41,539 nucleotides of DNA, from positions 1 through 41,539 of the forward strand of contig CAZOWW010000035.1 in the NCBI GenBank assembly GCA_964583765.1. The letters run 5' to 3'. The notes beneath the pieces were generated by a model. It saw only the letters and a program-made list of their open reading frames with translations, was not told the DNA's origin and searched no databases. The DNA comes from CAZOWW01 sp964583765 (GTDB taxonomy: Bacteria; Actinomycetota; Actinomycetes; Actinomycetales; Kineosporiaceae). The position numbers and the translations under genes were made by a program. Positions 26,892 through 34,470 of this stretch are shown in pieces; the first letter of the stretch is position 1, and each line of letters begins with the position of its first letter.

Positions 26892-27623
26892 TCAGCGCGA
26901 GCCCGATACGGTCCACGGCGGTGCCGCCGGTGGCGGTGCCGCGGGTGGCGGTGCGGTCCTGGACTCCGAAGGGAGGTGTGGGCTCGGCAGGCTGCCACGA
27001 CGTCCCTCGTCCGTCGGCGCGGAACCCGGGTGAGCGGGACGCATGGGGTCTTCAGGACCCGGTGACCCGAAGCGGCTCGTATCGGTGCCGACACCCGCTC
27101 CCGGCGGGGAGGTCGGCGTGGCACCCCAGCGGGACGTCACCGGAGGAACGGCCGGTGCGGTACCCCAGTGGGACGTCGTCGGAGGCACGACTGACGACAC
27201 CCGGGCACGTGCCCGGCGGGCCACGGTGAGCAGGACCGCGCCGATCACGAGAGTGCTGCCGGTGATCAGGCCCCAGGCCAGAGGAGGGACACCCCAGGGA
27301 GCACGACCGCACTCCCGCAGGTGCCGTCGTGCCTCGGCGAAGCCGACACCGGCGAAGAGCAGCACGCCGACCAACTGGACGAGCTGGATCGCGGTCAGCA
27401 CGGGACCTCCGACCAGGGCCGTGGGCAGGACACCGGTCGACGGAACGCGGGGCGGGTCGTCCGGGCGGATCCGTGCCGTGCCCGGCACGTCGAGGGGCCG
27501 CGTCGCGGCGGGACTCCCCGAGGGAATCGGCGGGGGCGAGGTGCGACTTGAGGGCAGGGGGCGGGGCCGGCCCCCGGGTGCGGGGAGGGCGCTCGCAGGG
27601 CGAGGGGAGGGCGCTACCGGCAC
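26892..27623 (-). CDS. Small two-helix membrane protein, unknown function
   Basis: I do not recognise a family. The 243-residue frame has a Pro-rich N-terminal region, two hydrophobic segments (residues about 71-95, AIQLVQLVGVLLFAGVGFAEA, and about 113-134, PPLAWGLITGSTLVIGAVLL) and a Pro/Ser/Thr-rich tail. The tail has a 13-residue duplication (TS-x-WG-x-x-P) and ends in PPPAAPPPAAPP. The membrane segments make a real gene likelier than a chance frame. GTG 27623 is the longest plausible start, but a start closer to the first helix is possible. It is divergent from the gene at 27671, 47 bases away. Conservation should be tested by protein search; no function is proposed. Confidence 0.55.
   Translation of the reverse strand: MPVAPSPRPASALPAPGGRPRPLPSSRTSPPPIPSGSPAATRPLDVPGTARIRPDDPPRVPSTGVLPTALVGGPVLTAIQLVQLVGVLLFAGVGFAEARRHLRECGRAPWGVPPLAWGLITGSTLVIGAVLLTVARRARARVSSVVPPTTSHWGTAPAVPPVTSRWGATPTSPPGAGVGTDTSRFGSPGPEDPMRPAHPGSAPTDEGRRGSLPSPHLPSESRTAPPPAAPPPAAPPWTVSGSR
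27121..27189 (-). repeat. 39-bp period duplication inside the orphan membrane protein
   Basis: Units starting at 27121 and 27160 match at 25 of the first 30 bases, giving a 13-codon in-frame duplication in the C-terminal tail of the minus-strand membrane protein. Confidence 0.75.
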
Positions 27624-27657
27624 GGCGAGCCGTGATCATCGGATCCGCGCTCCTGGG

Positions 27658-27663
27658 TAGCCT
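27658..27663 (+). promoter_or_regulatory. Candidate -10 for leaderless gene at 27671
   Basis: TAGCCT lies seven bases before GTG 27671. The spacing matches the other leaderless candidates here and supports that start codon. Confidence 0.35.
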
Positions 27664-27670
27664 GCACATC

Positions 27671-28183
27671 GTGTCCACATCAGCCGAGGACCGTGACGGG
27701 GCCTCGGACGGCGATCTCCCTGAGTTGAGGCCGCTCTGGGCGCAGTTGCGATCCACTGCTCCGTGGGTCGCCGCGAGCGGAGTGTTCCCGCTGGGCCTGG
27801 CGCTGGTGACCGGTCGGACGGGCCTGACGGAGTTGGCGGAGTGGGCGGCGGTGGCCGGCCTGATGCTGGCCCTCGCGGTGGGCCTGTGGCGGGTGCCGCG
27901 CACCGAGACACCGGCGGAGGTGCTCTACCGGCACGGCATCCACTGTCGGGCGAGCATCCTGAGCGTCGAGCGGGTGCCGTCCGGGACGAACCCCATCACA
28001 CGGTCACAGCCGGACTTCCCCTTCACGTTGTCCGTGGAGCCCCCCGCCGTGCCTCCGTACGAGGCCGTGTACCGACATCACGAGACCTACTTCCGGGGCC
28101 GGGTGCCGGGGTCGGGGACGCAGGTGCGGGTCGTCGTGGACCGTGACAACCCGATGCGACTGCTCGTCCTGTGGGACCGCTGA
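27671..28183 (+). CDS. Two-helix membrane protein with C-terminal soluble domain, unknown function
   Basis: A 170-residue protein: short acidic N terminus, two hydrophobic helices (about 27-47 and 54-75, WAAVAGLMLALAVGLWRV), then a beta-rich soluble part. That part contains CRASILSVERVPSGTNP, a PPYEAVYRH segment and the ending GTQVRVVVDRDNPMRLLVLWD. The pattern resembles the DUF3592-like arrangement in which a membrane anchor carries a small beta domain, but I am not certain of the family. GTG 27671 was chosen from the -10-like box seven bases upstream; GTG 27632 is an in-frame alternative that would add a hydrophobic stretch. It converges with ctaA, 76 bases apart. Confidence 0.7.
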   Translation: MSTSAEDRDGASDGDLPELRPLWAQLRSTAPWVAASGVFPLGLALVTGRTGLTELAEWAAVAGLMLALAVGLWRVPRTETPAEVLYRHGIHCRASILSVERVPSGTNPITRSQPDFPFTLSVEPPAVPPYEAVYRHHETYFRGRVPGSGTQVRVVVDRDNPMRLLVLWDR

Positions 28184-28259
28184 CCGCGTCCTGCGGGTGG
28201 GGTGGGGGCGCCCCGCCGCGATGGTCGCAGCGCGCGTTCGGTGAAGGGGAGGTGCCAGT

Positions 28260-29447
28260 TCAGATCGGACGCAGGACGCTGGTGACGACGGCCGTCACCG
28301 CCACCGTGAACAGCGCGGCGAGAAGCAGGTGAACGGCGACCAGCCCCGAGGGCAGCCCGGTGGCGTACTGGACGTAGCCGACCACTCCTTGCGCCGCTGT
28401 GATGCCCAGCAGTTCCCGGATGCGCCGACGGGCGGTCCGCGCCGGTACGGCACCGCCGTCCGCGGGGGGAGCGCTCGCGCCCGCGGACCCTTCGGCCCGC
28501 GCTGCTCCGACATCCCGGGGCATGCGGACGTCGGCTGTGCCGCTGTCCCGGACTGTCCCGAGGGATGCTGCTGGCCCCACCCGCGGGCGTCGCGGGCGCA
28601 GGCGGAGAGCCAGGGCGACCACGAGGGCCGCGAAGATCCAGACCACCCCCGAGTGGATCATGCTGATCGTGCGCGGGGCGAGGTCGAAACGGGCCGGCTC
28701 GGTGGCGTCCCCCGAGTGCGGTCCGGAGCCCGTGACCACGGTGCCCAGGACGAGCACGGCGGCCGCGGTCGCCGCCGTGGCGGCTGCGGCCAGTCGGACG
28801 AGCGGGGTGGAGAGAGGCGACGACGGCGCGCCGTCCTCAGGTCCCGGCCCGTCGTGGGCAGCGCCGCGCTCGTCCTCGGCGGGGTCTCGTTCGTTCGCGA
28901 CGACGGGGTGCTCCGGGTGGGCGAGCGCGGGCCGGGAGCGCAGCAGAAGCACCGTGGATGCGGAGATCAGGGCCATCGAGAGCAGGAAGTGGGCGGCCAC
29001 GGTGGCCGGATCGAGCCGGGTGAGCACGGTGATCCCGCCCAGCACCGCCTGCGCCAGGACGCCGAGCAGCGGGATGCTCGCGAGCACCAGGTACCCCCGG
29101 CTGACCTCGCCGAGGCGCCATCCGCGGACGGCCCGAGTCACCACGACCGCCGCGATCACGACGAGTAGGACGGTGAGCATCCGGTTACCGAACTCGATGT
29201 CCTTGTGGTAGCCCTGCGCCTGGTGGACGACGGGTACATAGGAACCGGGAACACATTCGGGCCAGGTGGGGCAGCCGAGGCCTGATCCGGTGAGCCGGAC
29301 CAGGCCGCCGGTGACGACGATGCCCACCTGCGCGGCGAGGTTCGCGATCGCCCACCGCCGAGCCGCGACGCTCCGTGAGGTCGCGACCCAGGCCCGGGGA
29401 TGCGCAGAGGCGACGGCGTCCTGGTGGATCGGTGCGGAGGTTGTCAT
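28260..29447 (-). CDS. ctaA: Heme A synthase (CtaA/COX15 family)
   Basis: Oxidises heme O to heme A for cytochrome c oxidase, working after CtaB. Visible: VTGGLVRLTGSGLGCPTWPEC with the extracellular Cys pair (59 and 65), His residues in HQAQGYHKDIEFGNRM, AAHFLLSMALI, MIHSGVVWIFAALVVAL and VHLLLAALF, and about eight hydrophobic helices. Length is 395 residues, longer than most homologues (about 300-330). The excess is two polar loops, residues about 195-235 (acidic, Pro-rich) and about 300-350. The ATG start is clear. Downstream of the ABC exporter genes on the same strand, with about 160 bases between. Confidence 0.93.
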   Translation of the reverse strand: MTTSAPIHQDAVASAHPRAWVATSRSVAARRWAIANLAAQVGIVVTGGLVRLTGSGLGCPTWPECVPGSYVPVVHQAQGYHKDIEFGNRMLTVLLVVIAAVVVTRAVRGWRLGEVSRGYLVLASIPLLGVLAQAVLGGITVLTRLDPATVAAHFLLSMALISASTVLLLRSRPALAHPEHPVVANERDPAEDERGAAHDGPGPEDGAPSSPLSTPLVRLAAAATAATAAAVLVLGTVVTGSGPHSGDATEPARFDLAPRTISMIHSGVVWIFAALVVALALRLRPRRPRVGPAASLGTVRDSGTADVRMPRDVGAARAEGSAGASAPPADGGAVPARTARRRIRELLGITAAQGVVGYVQYATGLPSGLVAVHLLLAALFTVAVTAVVTSVLRPI

Positions 29448-29610
29448 GACTGGCTCCCGGCGCGGTGAGCCGCCCCAGCGGGCAGCCGGATGGTCAGGGG
29501 GTCGTGGACGACCCGAGAGCCTCGGGCCGTCCAGGGTCCCGGAGGGGCAGAAGGGCGCGGAGGATCGAGAACGCCTCGACGGCGGGCGGGACGGTCTGCG
29601 CAGGCACCGG

Positions 29611-30492
29611 TCAGTCCCACCTGAACCAGCGCGAGACGGCCACCGCCGCGAGCGCGGTCCAGCAGGCGAGCACACCCAACGCGAAGGCGTCCACCCGCCC
29701 GGCGCCGAGCGCCGACCGGAGAAGGTCGGCCAGCGCTCCGGAGGGCAGAACCCGGGCGAGGGCCGCCGCCGGCCCGAGCCGGTCCGGTGGCAGGACGACA
29801 CCCCCACCGGCGAGCAGGAGCACCCACGTGAGATTCGCCACGGCGAGGACGGCCTCGGCCCGGACGGTCCCGGCGAGCAGGAGCCCCAGCGCGACGAACG
29901 CCGCGACCCCGAGCAGGAGCACCGGCACCGCGAGGAGCACGCCTGCCAGGTGCGGCCGCCAGCCGAGGAACAGCCCGAGCGTGCCGAGCACCGAGGTCTG
30001 CAGGATGACCACCACGAGGACGGCGAGAGTGCGGCCTGCAAGCAGGCCGGAGCGTCCGAGCGGGGTGGTGCCCAGGAGCCGCAGCACGCCGTACCGCCGG
30101 TCGAAGCCGGTGCCGATGGCCTGACCGGTGAACGCGGAGGAGAGGACCGCGAGGGCGAGCACGCCGGGCACGGCCACATCGATGCGGTGACCCGGGCCGA
30201 GCCAGGGGGTCTGGGTGCGGGCGAGGACCACGAGGAGGATCGCGGGGAGCAGAAGGGTGAGCAGCACCTGCTCGCCGTTGCGGAGCATGAGCCGGGCGTC
30301 GAAGCGGGCCTGCGCGGCGATGCGGCGGGCGGGCGCCGCCGGGAGCGGCTCGGGACTGGTCCGGCTGCCCTCCGCGACCTCGGCGCGGCGGTCTTCCACG
30401 GTCTCCGTGCCTGTTGCGGCGCACACGGTCGTCTCCGTCGCCTCCGGTGTCCCCGTGGTCCCTGGTGTCCGCGTCCGAGTTCTCCCGTTCAC
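29611..30492 (-). CDS. ABC-2 type transporter permease
   Basis: Membrane half of an exporter. After about 55 polar residues, six hydrophobic segments follow the usual ABC-2 pattern: QVLLTLLLPAILLVVLA, VPGVLALAVLSSAFTGQ, then the GTGFDRRYGVLRLLGTTPLGR loop, LAVLVVVILQTSVLGTLGLFLGW, VLLLGVAAFVALGLLL, NLTWVLLLAGGGVVLP and a C-terminal helix. Length is 293 residues. The GTG start overlaps the stop of the ATPase gene (GTGA), so the two are coupled. Homologues sit between ctaA and sufR in mycobacteria and relatives; the substrate is unknown. Confidence 0.9.
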   Translation of the reverse strand: MNGRTRTRTPGTTGTPEATETTVCAATGTETVEDRRAEVAEGSRTSPEPLPAAPARRIAAQARFDARLMLRNGEQVLLTLLLPAILLVVLARTQTPWLGPGHRIDVAVPGVLALAVLSSAFTGQAIGTGFDRRYGVLRLLGTTPLGRSGLLAGRTLAVLVVVILQTSVLGTLGLFLGWRPHLAGVLLAVPVLLLGVAAFVALGLLLAGTVRAEAVLAVANLTWVLLLAGGGVVLPPDRLGPAAALARVLPSGALADLLRSALGAGRVDAFALGVLACWTALAAVAVSRWFRWD

Positions 30493-31448
30493 CGCAGGCT
30501 CCGTCCGGTGAGGTCGAGGAAGACGTCCTCGAGGGTCCGCCTGGTCAGGGCCAGACCGGTCGGGTAGAGATCCCTGTCGGCGCAACAGGTGACGGCGGTC
30601 GCGACCGTCCGGGCAGGGAACGGTCCCGGGTGGGTGCTCCGCAGGGTGCAACGGCCCGCATCGTCCTGGCGGACGGTGACCTGACCGAGGAGGGCCGCGG
30701 TCAGTGCGGAGGGGTCGATTCGCGTGTCGAGAGTGAAGGCCAGCTCGGTGTCATCCCCGGTGAGCGCGGTGGGGCTGCCCTCGGCGATCACTTGGCCGTC
30801 GTCGAGCACGACGACGTGGTCGGCCAGCCGTTCGGCCTCCTCCATCTGGTGGGTGGTGAGCACGATGCCGGCGCCCTCTGCCCGCAGCCGTCGCACGAGC
30901 TGCCACACCGCGAGCCGCGCCTGCGGGTCGAGGCCCGCGCCGGGCTCGTCGAGGAAGAGCACCCTGGGGCGGCCGATGACGGCGATGGCCAGGGCGAGCC
31001 GTTGCCGTTGTCCTCCGGAGAGCCTTCGGACCGTGGTCCGCCGGTGCGGGGCGAGGCCGAGCTCGTCCAACAAGGCGTCGGGGGCCAGCGGTGCGGCGTG
31101 CAGCGCGGCGAGGTGGTGCAGCAGTTCCCCGGCACGGGCGGCCTGGGGCAGCCCTGAGGTCTGCAGCATCACTCCCACCGCCGCCCGCAGGGCCGGTCCG
31201 GCGGTCGCGGGGTCCTGGCCGAGCACGCGCACCCGTCCGGTGTCGGGGCGGCGCAGCCCTTCACAGCACTCGATCGCGGTGGTCTTGCCCGCACCGTTGG
31301 GCCCGAGCACCGCGGTCACCGCTCCCGCGGCTGCGGTGAAGGACAACCGATCGACGACGGGATGCCCGGCGTAGGCCTTGACCAGGTCATGGACGCTCAC
31401 TGCCGGGGGCGGCCGGTCGGGGTCGTCCGGCCGCGTCTGATCGATCAC
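30489..31448 (-). CDS. ABC transporter ATP-binding protein
   Basis: Energises the adjacent permease. The 319-residue protein shows Walker A GPNGAGKTT (about residues 49-57), Q-loop VMLQTSG, signature LSGGQRQR, Walker B VLFLDEPGAGLD and the switch His in TTHQMEEAE. The C-terminal 80 residues match the drug-exporter (DrrA/CcmA-like) type. The GTG start has a TAGGCT box only six bases upstream and no ribosome binding site, so the mRNA may be leaderless. It is divergent from the PadR regulator 211 bases away, which might control it; that is inference. Confidence 0.93.
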   Translation of the reverse strand: MIDQTRPDDPDRPPPAVSVHDLVKAYAGHPVVDRLSFTAAAGAVTAVLGPNGAGKTTAIECCEGLRRPDTGRVRVLGQDPATAGPALRAAVGVMLQTSGLPQAARAGELLHHLAALHAAPLAPDALLDELGLAPHRRTTVRRLSGGQRQRLALAIAVIGRPRVLFLDEPGAGLDPQARLAVWQLVRRLRAEGAGIVLTTHQMEEAERLADHVVVLDDGQVIAEGSPTALTGDDTELAFTLDTRIDPSALTAALLGQVTVRQDDAGRCTLRSTHPGPFPARTVATAVTCCADRDLYPTGLALTRRTLEDVFLDLTGRSLR

Positions 31449-31454
31449 GAGCTC

Positions 31455-31460
31455 AGCCTA
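31455..31460 (-). promoter_or_regulatory. Candidate -10 of the ABC exporter operon
   Basis: TAGGCT on the minus strand ends six bases before the GTG of the ATPase gene, consistent with a leaderless transcript. The same hexamer occurs upstream of tkt. Confidence 0.4.
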
Positions 31461-31659
31461 GGAGCGCACTGCCTGATCGGCGCGGCGTGCGTGCCGGCGA
31501 CCGGCCCCGTCGTCAGCGGGCTCTGTCGTCGATCGGTCCTGTCTCGACCGGCTCTGTCGTTGGTCGGCTGGTTCTGAGTCCTGGCTCACGCCGCGCGGAC
31601 CCCGCAGTAGTGCGTAATGTGCAGTACTCTCTGGCGTGTATCAGCGGACAGGAGGTCGC

Positions 31660-32010
31660 GTGGACACCACGCAATTGCTCAAGGGGGTCCTGGACCTCGC
31701 GGTGCTCGCCGTCGTCGCAGAGGAGGACGGGTACGGCTATGACGTGGTGAGGCGGCTGCGGGCCGGTGGCCTGGACCAGGTCGGGGATGCGTCCGTCTAC
31801 GGGACGCTCCGCCGGCTCTACGCCTCGGGCGCGCTGAGCTCCTACGTGGTGGCGTCGGACGAGGGACCCCACCGCAAGTACTACGGCATCAACTCGCACG
31901 GCCGGGCCATGCTCCAGGACCAGATCAGGGCCTGGACGACGTTCGTCGACACCCTTTCCGGACTGCTCCCCCCGCAGGGTCCGGAAGCCGGCAAGGAGGT
32001 TCCGCGGTGA
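31660..32010 (+). CDS. PadR-family transcriptional regulator
   Basis: Small winged helix-turn-helix repressor of 116 residues. The family pattern is clear: LLKGVLDLAVLAVVAEEDGYGYDVVRRLR, then DASVYGTLRRLYASGAL and the wing DEGPHRKYYGINSHGRAML. The start is GTG 31660, preceded by AGGAGG at four bases; the longer frame upstream is not needed. A TAATGT box (31615-31620) may be its -10. It overlaps the next gene by GTGA. PadR genes next to a HAAS-domain membrane protein form a common pair in Firmicutes and actinobacteria, where PadR usually represses its own operon. Confidence 0.93.
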   Translation: MDTTQLLKGVLDLAVLAVVAEEDGYGYDVVRRLRAGGLDQVGDASVYGTLRRLYASGALSSYVVASDEGPHRKYYGINSHGRAMLQDQIRAWTTFVDTLSGLLPPQGPEAGKEVPR

Positions 32011-33290
32011 GTGCTCCCGTCATCAGTCCCGAGATCGAGAACTTCGTCGAGGCCGTGCGCAGGCAGCTGGACGACCTCCCGGCAGCCGAGATCGACGAAC
32101 TCACCGACGGACTCGCCGCCGATCTCGCGGACGCCCTGTCCGACGGTGGGTTGGCGGCGAAGACGGGCGGAGGGCCGACGGCAGATCGGTGGGCCGACCC
32201 CGCGGCGTACGCCGCCGAATTGAGGGCGGCCGCGGGGCTGCCGGCGCGTGGCTCGCGCGGTGCCGGTGGCCGCCCGGTCAGGCACGTCCAGCGACAGATT
32301 CGGGAGCGGATCACTCCCTGGCGCGTCCGGGTGCAGAGTGCGCCCTGGTGGCCCTGGGTCCGCGATCGCGGGATCGCGCTGCGGCCCACGTGGTGGGTCC
32401 TGCGGGGCCTGATGATCGCCGCCGTGGCGCACGCCATGTTCCCGCACGACCTCAGAGTCGATGCCCGGCCTCCGGGCGTGCTGCTGGTCCTGTGTTGTGT
32501 GGTGGCCAGCACCGCGCTCGGACGGCGCACCGTGTCCGGACCGTCCAGGGGGTTCGGCTCGTCGAACTCGTCCAGGTCCTCGATGTCGCCCGGGCCGTCC
32601 GGGGTGTTCGAGGTGCGTCGGTGGCTGGTCGGTGCGGTCAATGCTCTGGCGGTGGTCACGCTCCTTGCAGTGCTCTCGGGGCCGTGGCCGACGGACAGCG
32701 CCAACGCCGGTGATCAGTGGGCGGTTCTGCCGCCGCAGAACGCCGTGTACATCGACGGGGTTCCGGCGACGAACCTCTTTGCCTACGACGCGCAGGGGCG
32801 ACCCCTTCCGCGGGTGCAGTTGTTCGACCAGGACGGGAGACCGGTCACACTGGACGATCAGGTGAGCGACCAGGTGAGCGGGTCGACCGAGTCCGGGGGG
32901 AGGATCTCCCTTGGATCGGTGGATCAGTACTGGCTGTTCCTCCAACCAGTGGTGGACACGTCGGGAAGCCCGCTCTGGAACGCCTTCCCGTTGCTCCAGG
33001 TCAAGTCCCTGGACGAATTCGGATCGGGGTGGATCTCCGGACCCGCCGACGCGCCGCTCCCGATGCCGTCGGTTCCGACCCTGCGCCCGGCGGCAGCAAC
33101 CCCGGCGCCGACCACGGCTGCACCGGTGCGCGTCACAACGACAGCGTCGACGCCGATGCCGACGACCGGCACGTCCCCGAGCGTTGTCGCCAACACGGCG
33201 TCTCCGACTCACGCACCGGCGGGGGAGAGCCCGGTTCCCGCAGCCCCCACCCAGGCACCCGCCAAGACGAGCCCGGCTCCCGCCGCGTAG
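32007..33290 (+). CDS. HAAS-domain membrane protein paired with PadR
   Basis: The N-terminal 60 residues (FVEAVRRQLDDLPAAEIDELTDGLAADLADAL) match the HAAS/DUF1700 signalling domain, usually encoded straight after PadR. Hydrophobic helices follow at about residues 128-145, 157-172 and 210-230. A short outer domain (NAVYIDGVPATNLFAYDAQGRPL...) then resembles the extracytoplasmic domain of such proteins, and about 75 Pro/Thr/Ala-rich residues end it. Length is 427 residues. GTG start with AAGGAGG eight bases upstream, overlapping the padR stop by GTGA. The function of HAAS proteins is not settled; a membrane signal partner of PadR is the usual suggestion. Confidence 0.85.
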   Translation: MSAPVISPEIENFVEAVRRQLDDLPAAEIDELTDGLAADLADALSDGGLAAKTGGGPTADRWADPAAYAAELRAAAGLPARGSRGAGGRPVRHVQRQIRERITPWRVRVQSAPWWPWVRDRGIALRPTWWVLRGLMIAAVAHAMFPHDLRVDARPPGVLLVLCCVVASTALGRRTVSGPSRGFGSSNSSRSSMSPGPSGVFEVRRWLVGAVNALAVVTLLAVLSGPWPTDSANAGDQWAVLPPQNAVYIDGVPATNLFAYDAQGRPLPRVQLFDQDGRPVTLDDQVSDQVSGSTESGGRISLGSVDQYWLFLQPVVDTSGSPLWNAFPLLQVKSLDEFGSGWISGPADAPLPMPSVPTLRPAAATPAPTTAAPVRVTTTASTPMPTTGTSPSVVANTASPTHAPAGESPVPAAPTQAPAKTSPAPAA

Positions 33291-33352
33291 CCCTCGACGC
33301 GCCGGCGCGGTCCGCTGGTGGGCGAGGGCGCGTGGCCGGCGCACCGTGGGCA

Positions 33353-33447
33353 ACGTGAACCCGGATCCGTGGGAGCCCACCTGTGGGTATGCGCTCCTGA
33401 CCGGTTCGCCACGGACGACGTGAACCCGGACCCGTGACGGCTCACCT
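33353..33447 (+). repeat. Imperfect 30-bp direct repeats upstream of sufR
   Basis: Copies at 33353-33382 and 33418-33447, both beginning ACGTGAACCCGGA, match at 25 of 30 positions. Each has a short internal dyad starting GTG and ending CAC. They could be binding sites, a terminator pair for the PadR-HAAS operon, or a plain duplication. Confidence 0.6.
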
Positions 33448-33561
33448 CCGTCGTCGGGGTCCGTCGCCGTCGTCCGGGGTCGCGGACACCCACGTCTGGG
33501 GGCCGCCGACACCGACATTCGGGGTGTGATCGGGCCCTCGCTCAAATAGCGCGCACTCGAG

Positions 33562-33591
33562 TTGAGGAAGAGGCCTTATTTACGTCACACT
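33562..33591 (+). promoter_or_regulatory. Candidate sufR/suf operon promoter
   Basis: TTGAGG (33562-33567) and CACACT (33586-33591) with 18 bases between; the -10 ends six bases before the sufR ATG. The 8-bp palindrome ACTCGAGT (33555-33562) and the inverted pair CTCAA...TTGAG (33541-33545, 33562-33566) overlap the -35. TCACACT at the -10 contains half of the ACACT-N5-TGTGA box reported for mycobacterial SufR. Autoregulation by SufR is expected from the family. Confidence 0.45.
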
Positions 33592-33597
33592 GGGTGC

Positions 33598-34470
33598 ATG
33601 AAATTGGGTGACGCGCGGGCCGAGGCCGACGCGCAGACGGAGGCCGGCTGCGACGCCGACCGCCGCACCCGTGCCCGGGTCCGTCGCGAGGTACTGCAGC
33701 GGGGACCGGTCAGCGCGGCCGGGCTGGCCCAGGCGTTGCAGGTGAGTCCGGCCGCGATCCGCCGCCATCTCGACGCGCTCCTGGAGGAGGGACTGGTCGC
33801 GGTCTGGACCGCACCGGTGTCCACCCGTCGCAGCCGTGGTCGCCCAGCCCGCCAGTTCGTGGTCACGGACAGCGGGCACGGGGACATGACCAGCGAGTAC
33901 GACGACCTGGCCGTGGCCGCTCTGGCGTTCGTGGCCGAGCAGCTCGGCGAGCAGGGGGTACGCGGGTTCGCCGAACGGCGGGCGGCCGTGATGGAGGCGC
34001 GGTACCGCGAGCGGGTGGAGAACGTGGGGCCCGGCTCCCGGCGCCGGGCCGAGGCCCTGGCCACGGCGTTGACCGGGGACGGCTACGCCTCGAGCACCCG
34101 TCCCCTCATGGTGGGGTCCATGTCCGTGGGTACGCAGCTGTGCCAGGGCCACTGCCCCGTGCAACACGTCGCGGCCCGGTTCCCCCAGCTGTGCGAGGCC
34201 GAGACCGAGGCGTTCTCCCGGCTGCTCGGGGTGCACGTGCAGCGGCTGGCCACCCTGGCCCACGGGGAGCACGTGTGCACCACCCACGTCCCGAACCACC
34301 GCCGTTCGGTGCCGGTCGTCCCGAGAACGACAGCGCCCCCGGGTACGACGGCGCCCCTGAGCACTCCCACGGTCCGCGGCACATCCGCCGTCCCGAGTCA
34401 CCCTTCCGTCCCGATCTCCCCGTTGGCACCGAGTGCACCATCCGAGTCGCAGGAGAGGACTCCCCGATGA
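33598..34470 (+). CDS. sufR: SufR, iron-sulfur-sensing repressor of the suf operon
   Basis: ArsR/DeoR-like winged helix protein that binds a [4Fe-4S] cluster and represses suf genes when clusters are sufficient. The helix-turn-helix lies at about residues 38-65 (SAAGLAQALQVSPAAIRRHLDALLEEGLV). The cluster ligands are Cys182-x3-Cys186-x12-Cys199, with Cys227 in GEHVCTTHVP. The last 60 residues are a Pro/Thr/Ser tail with degenerate hexapeptide repeats. ATG 33598 was chosen over TTG 33562, which overlaps the promoter. The 3' end overlaps sufB by ATGA. Confidence 0.94.
   Translation: MKLGDARAEADAQTEAGCDADRRTRARVRREVLQRGPVSAAGLAQALQVSPAAIRRHLDALLEEGLVAVWTAPVSTRRSRGRPARQFVVTDSGHGDMTSEYDDLAVAALAFVAEQLGEQGVRGFAERRAAVMEARYRERVENVGPGSRRRAEALATALTGDGYASSTRPLMVGSMSVGTQLCQGHCPVQHVAARFPQLCEAETEAFSRLLGVHVQRLATLAHGEHVCTTHVPNHRRSVPVVPRTTAPPGTTAPLSTPTVRGTSAVPSHPSVPISPLAPSAPSESQERTPR
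34327..34398 (+). repeat. 18-bp degenerate in-frame repeat in the SufR tail (four units)
   Basis: Four 18-base units encode TTAPPG, TTAPLS, TPTVRG and TSAVPS. The first two are close copies; the others are diverged. Confidence 0.6.

Larger units (their letters stand above)
33291..33597. other. 307-base region between the HAAS gene and sufR
   Basis: No gene seen. It holds two imperfect 30-base direct repeats (33353 and 33418) and, at the right end, the sufR promoter with the only AT-rich stretch. Confidence 0.6.

Noticed and set aside
31612..31660. Classic PadR operator (ATGT-N8-ACAT) upstream of the PadR gene
   Set aside because: Only isolated pieces (TAATGT, the AGTACT palindrome, a repeated GCAGTA) are present; no full inverted pair with the right spacing was found.
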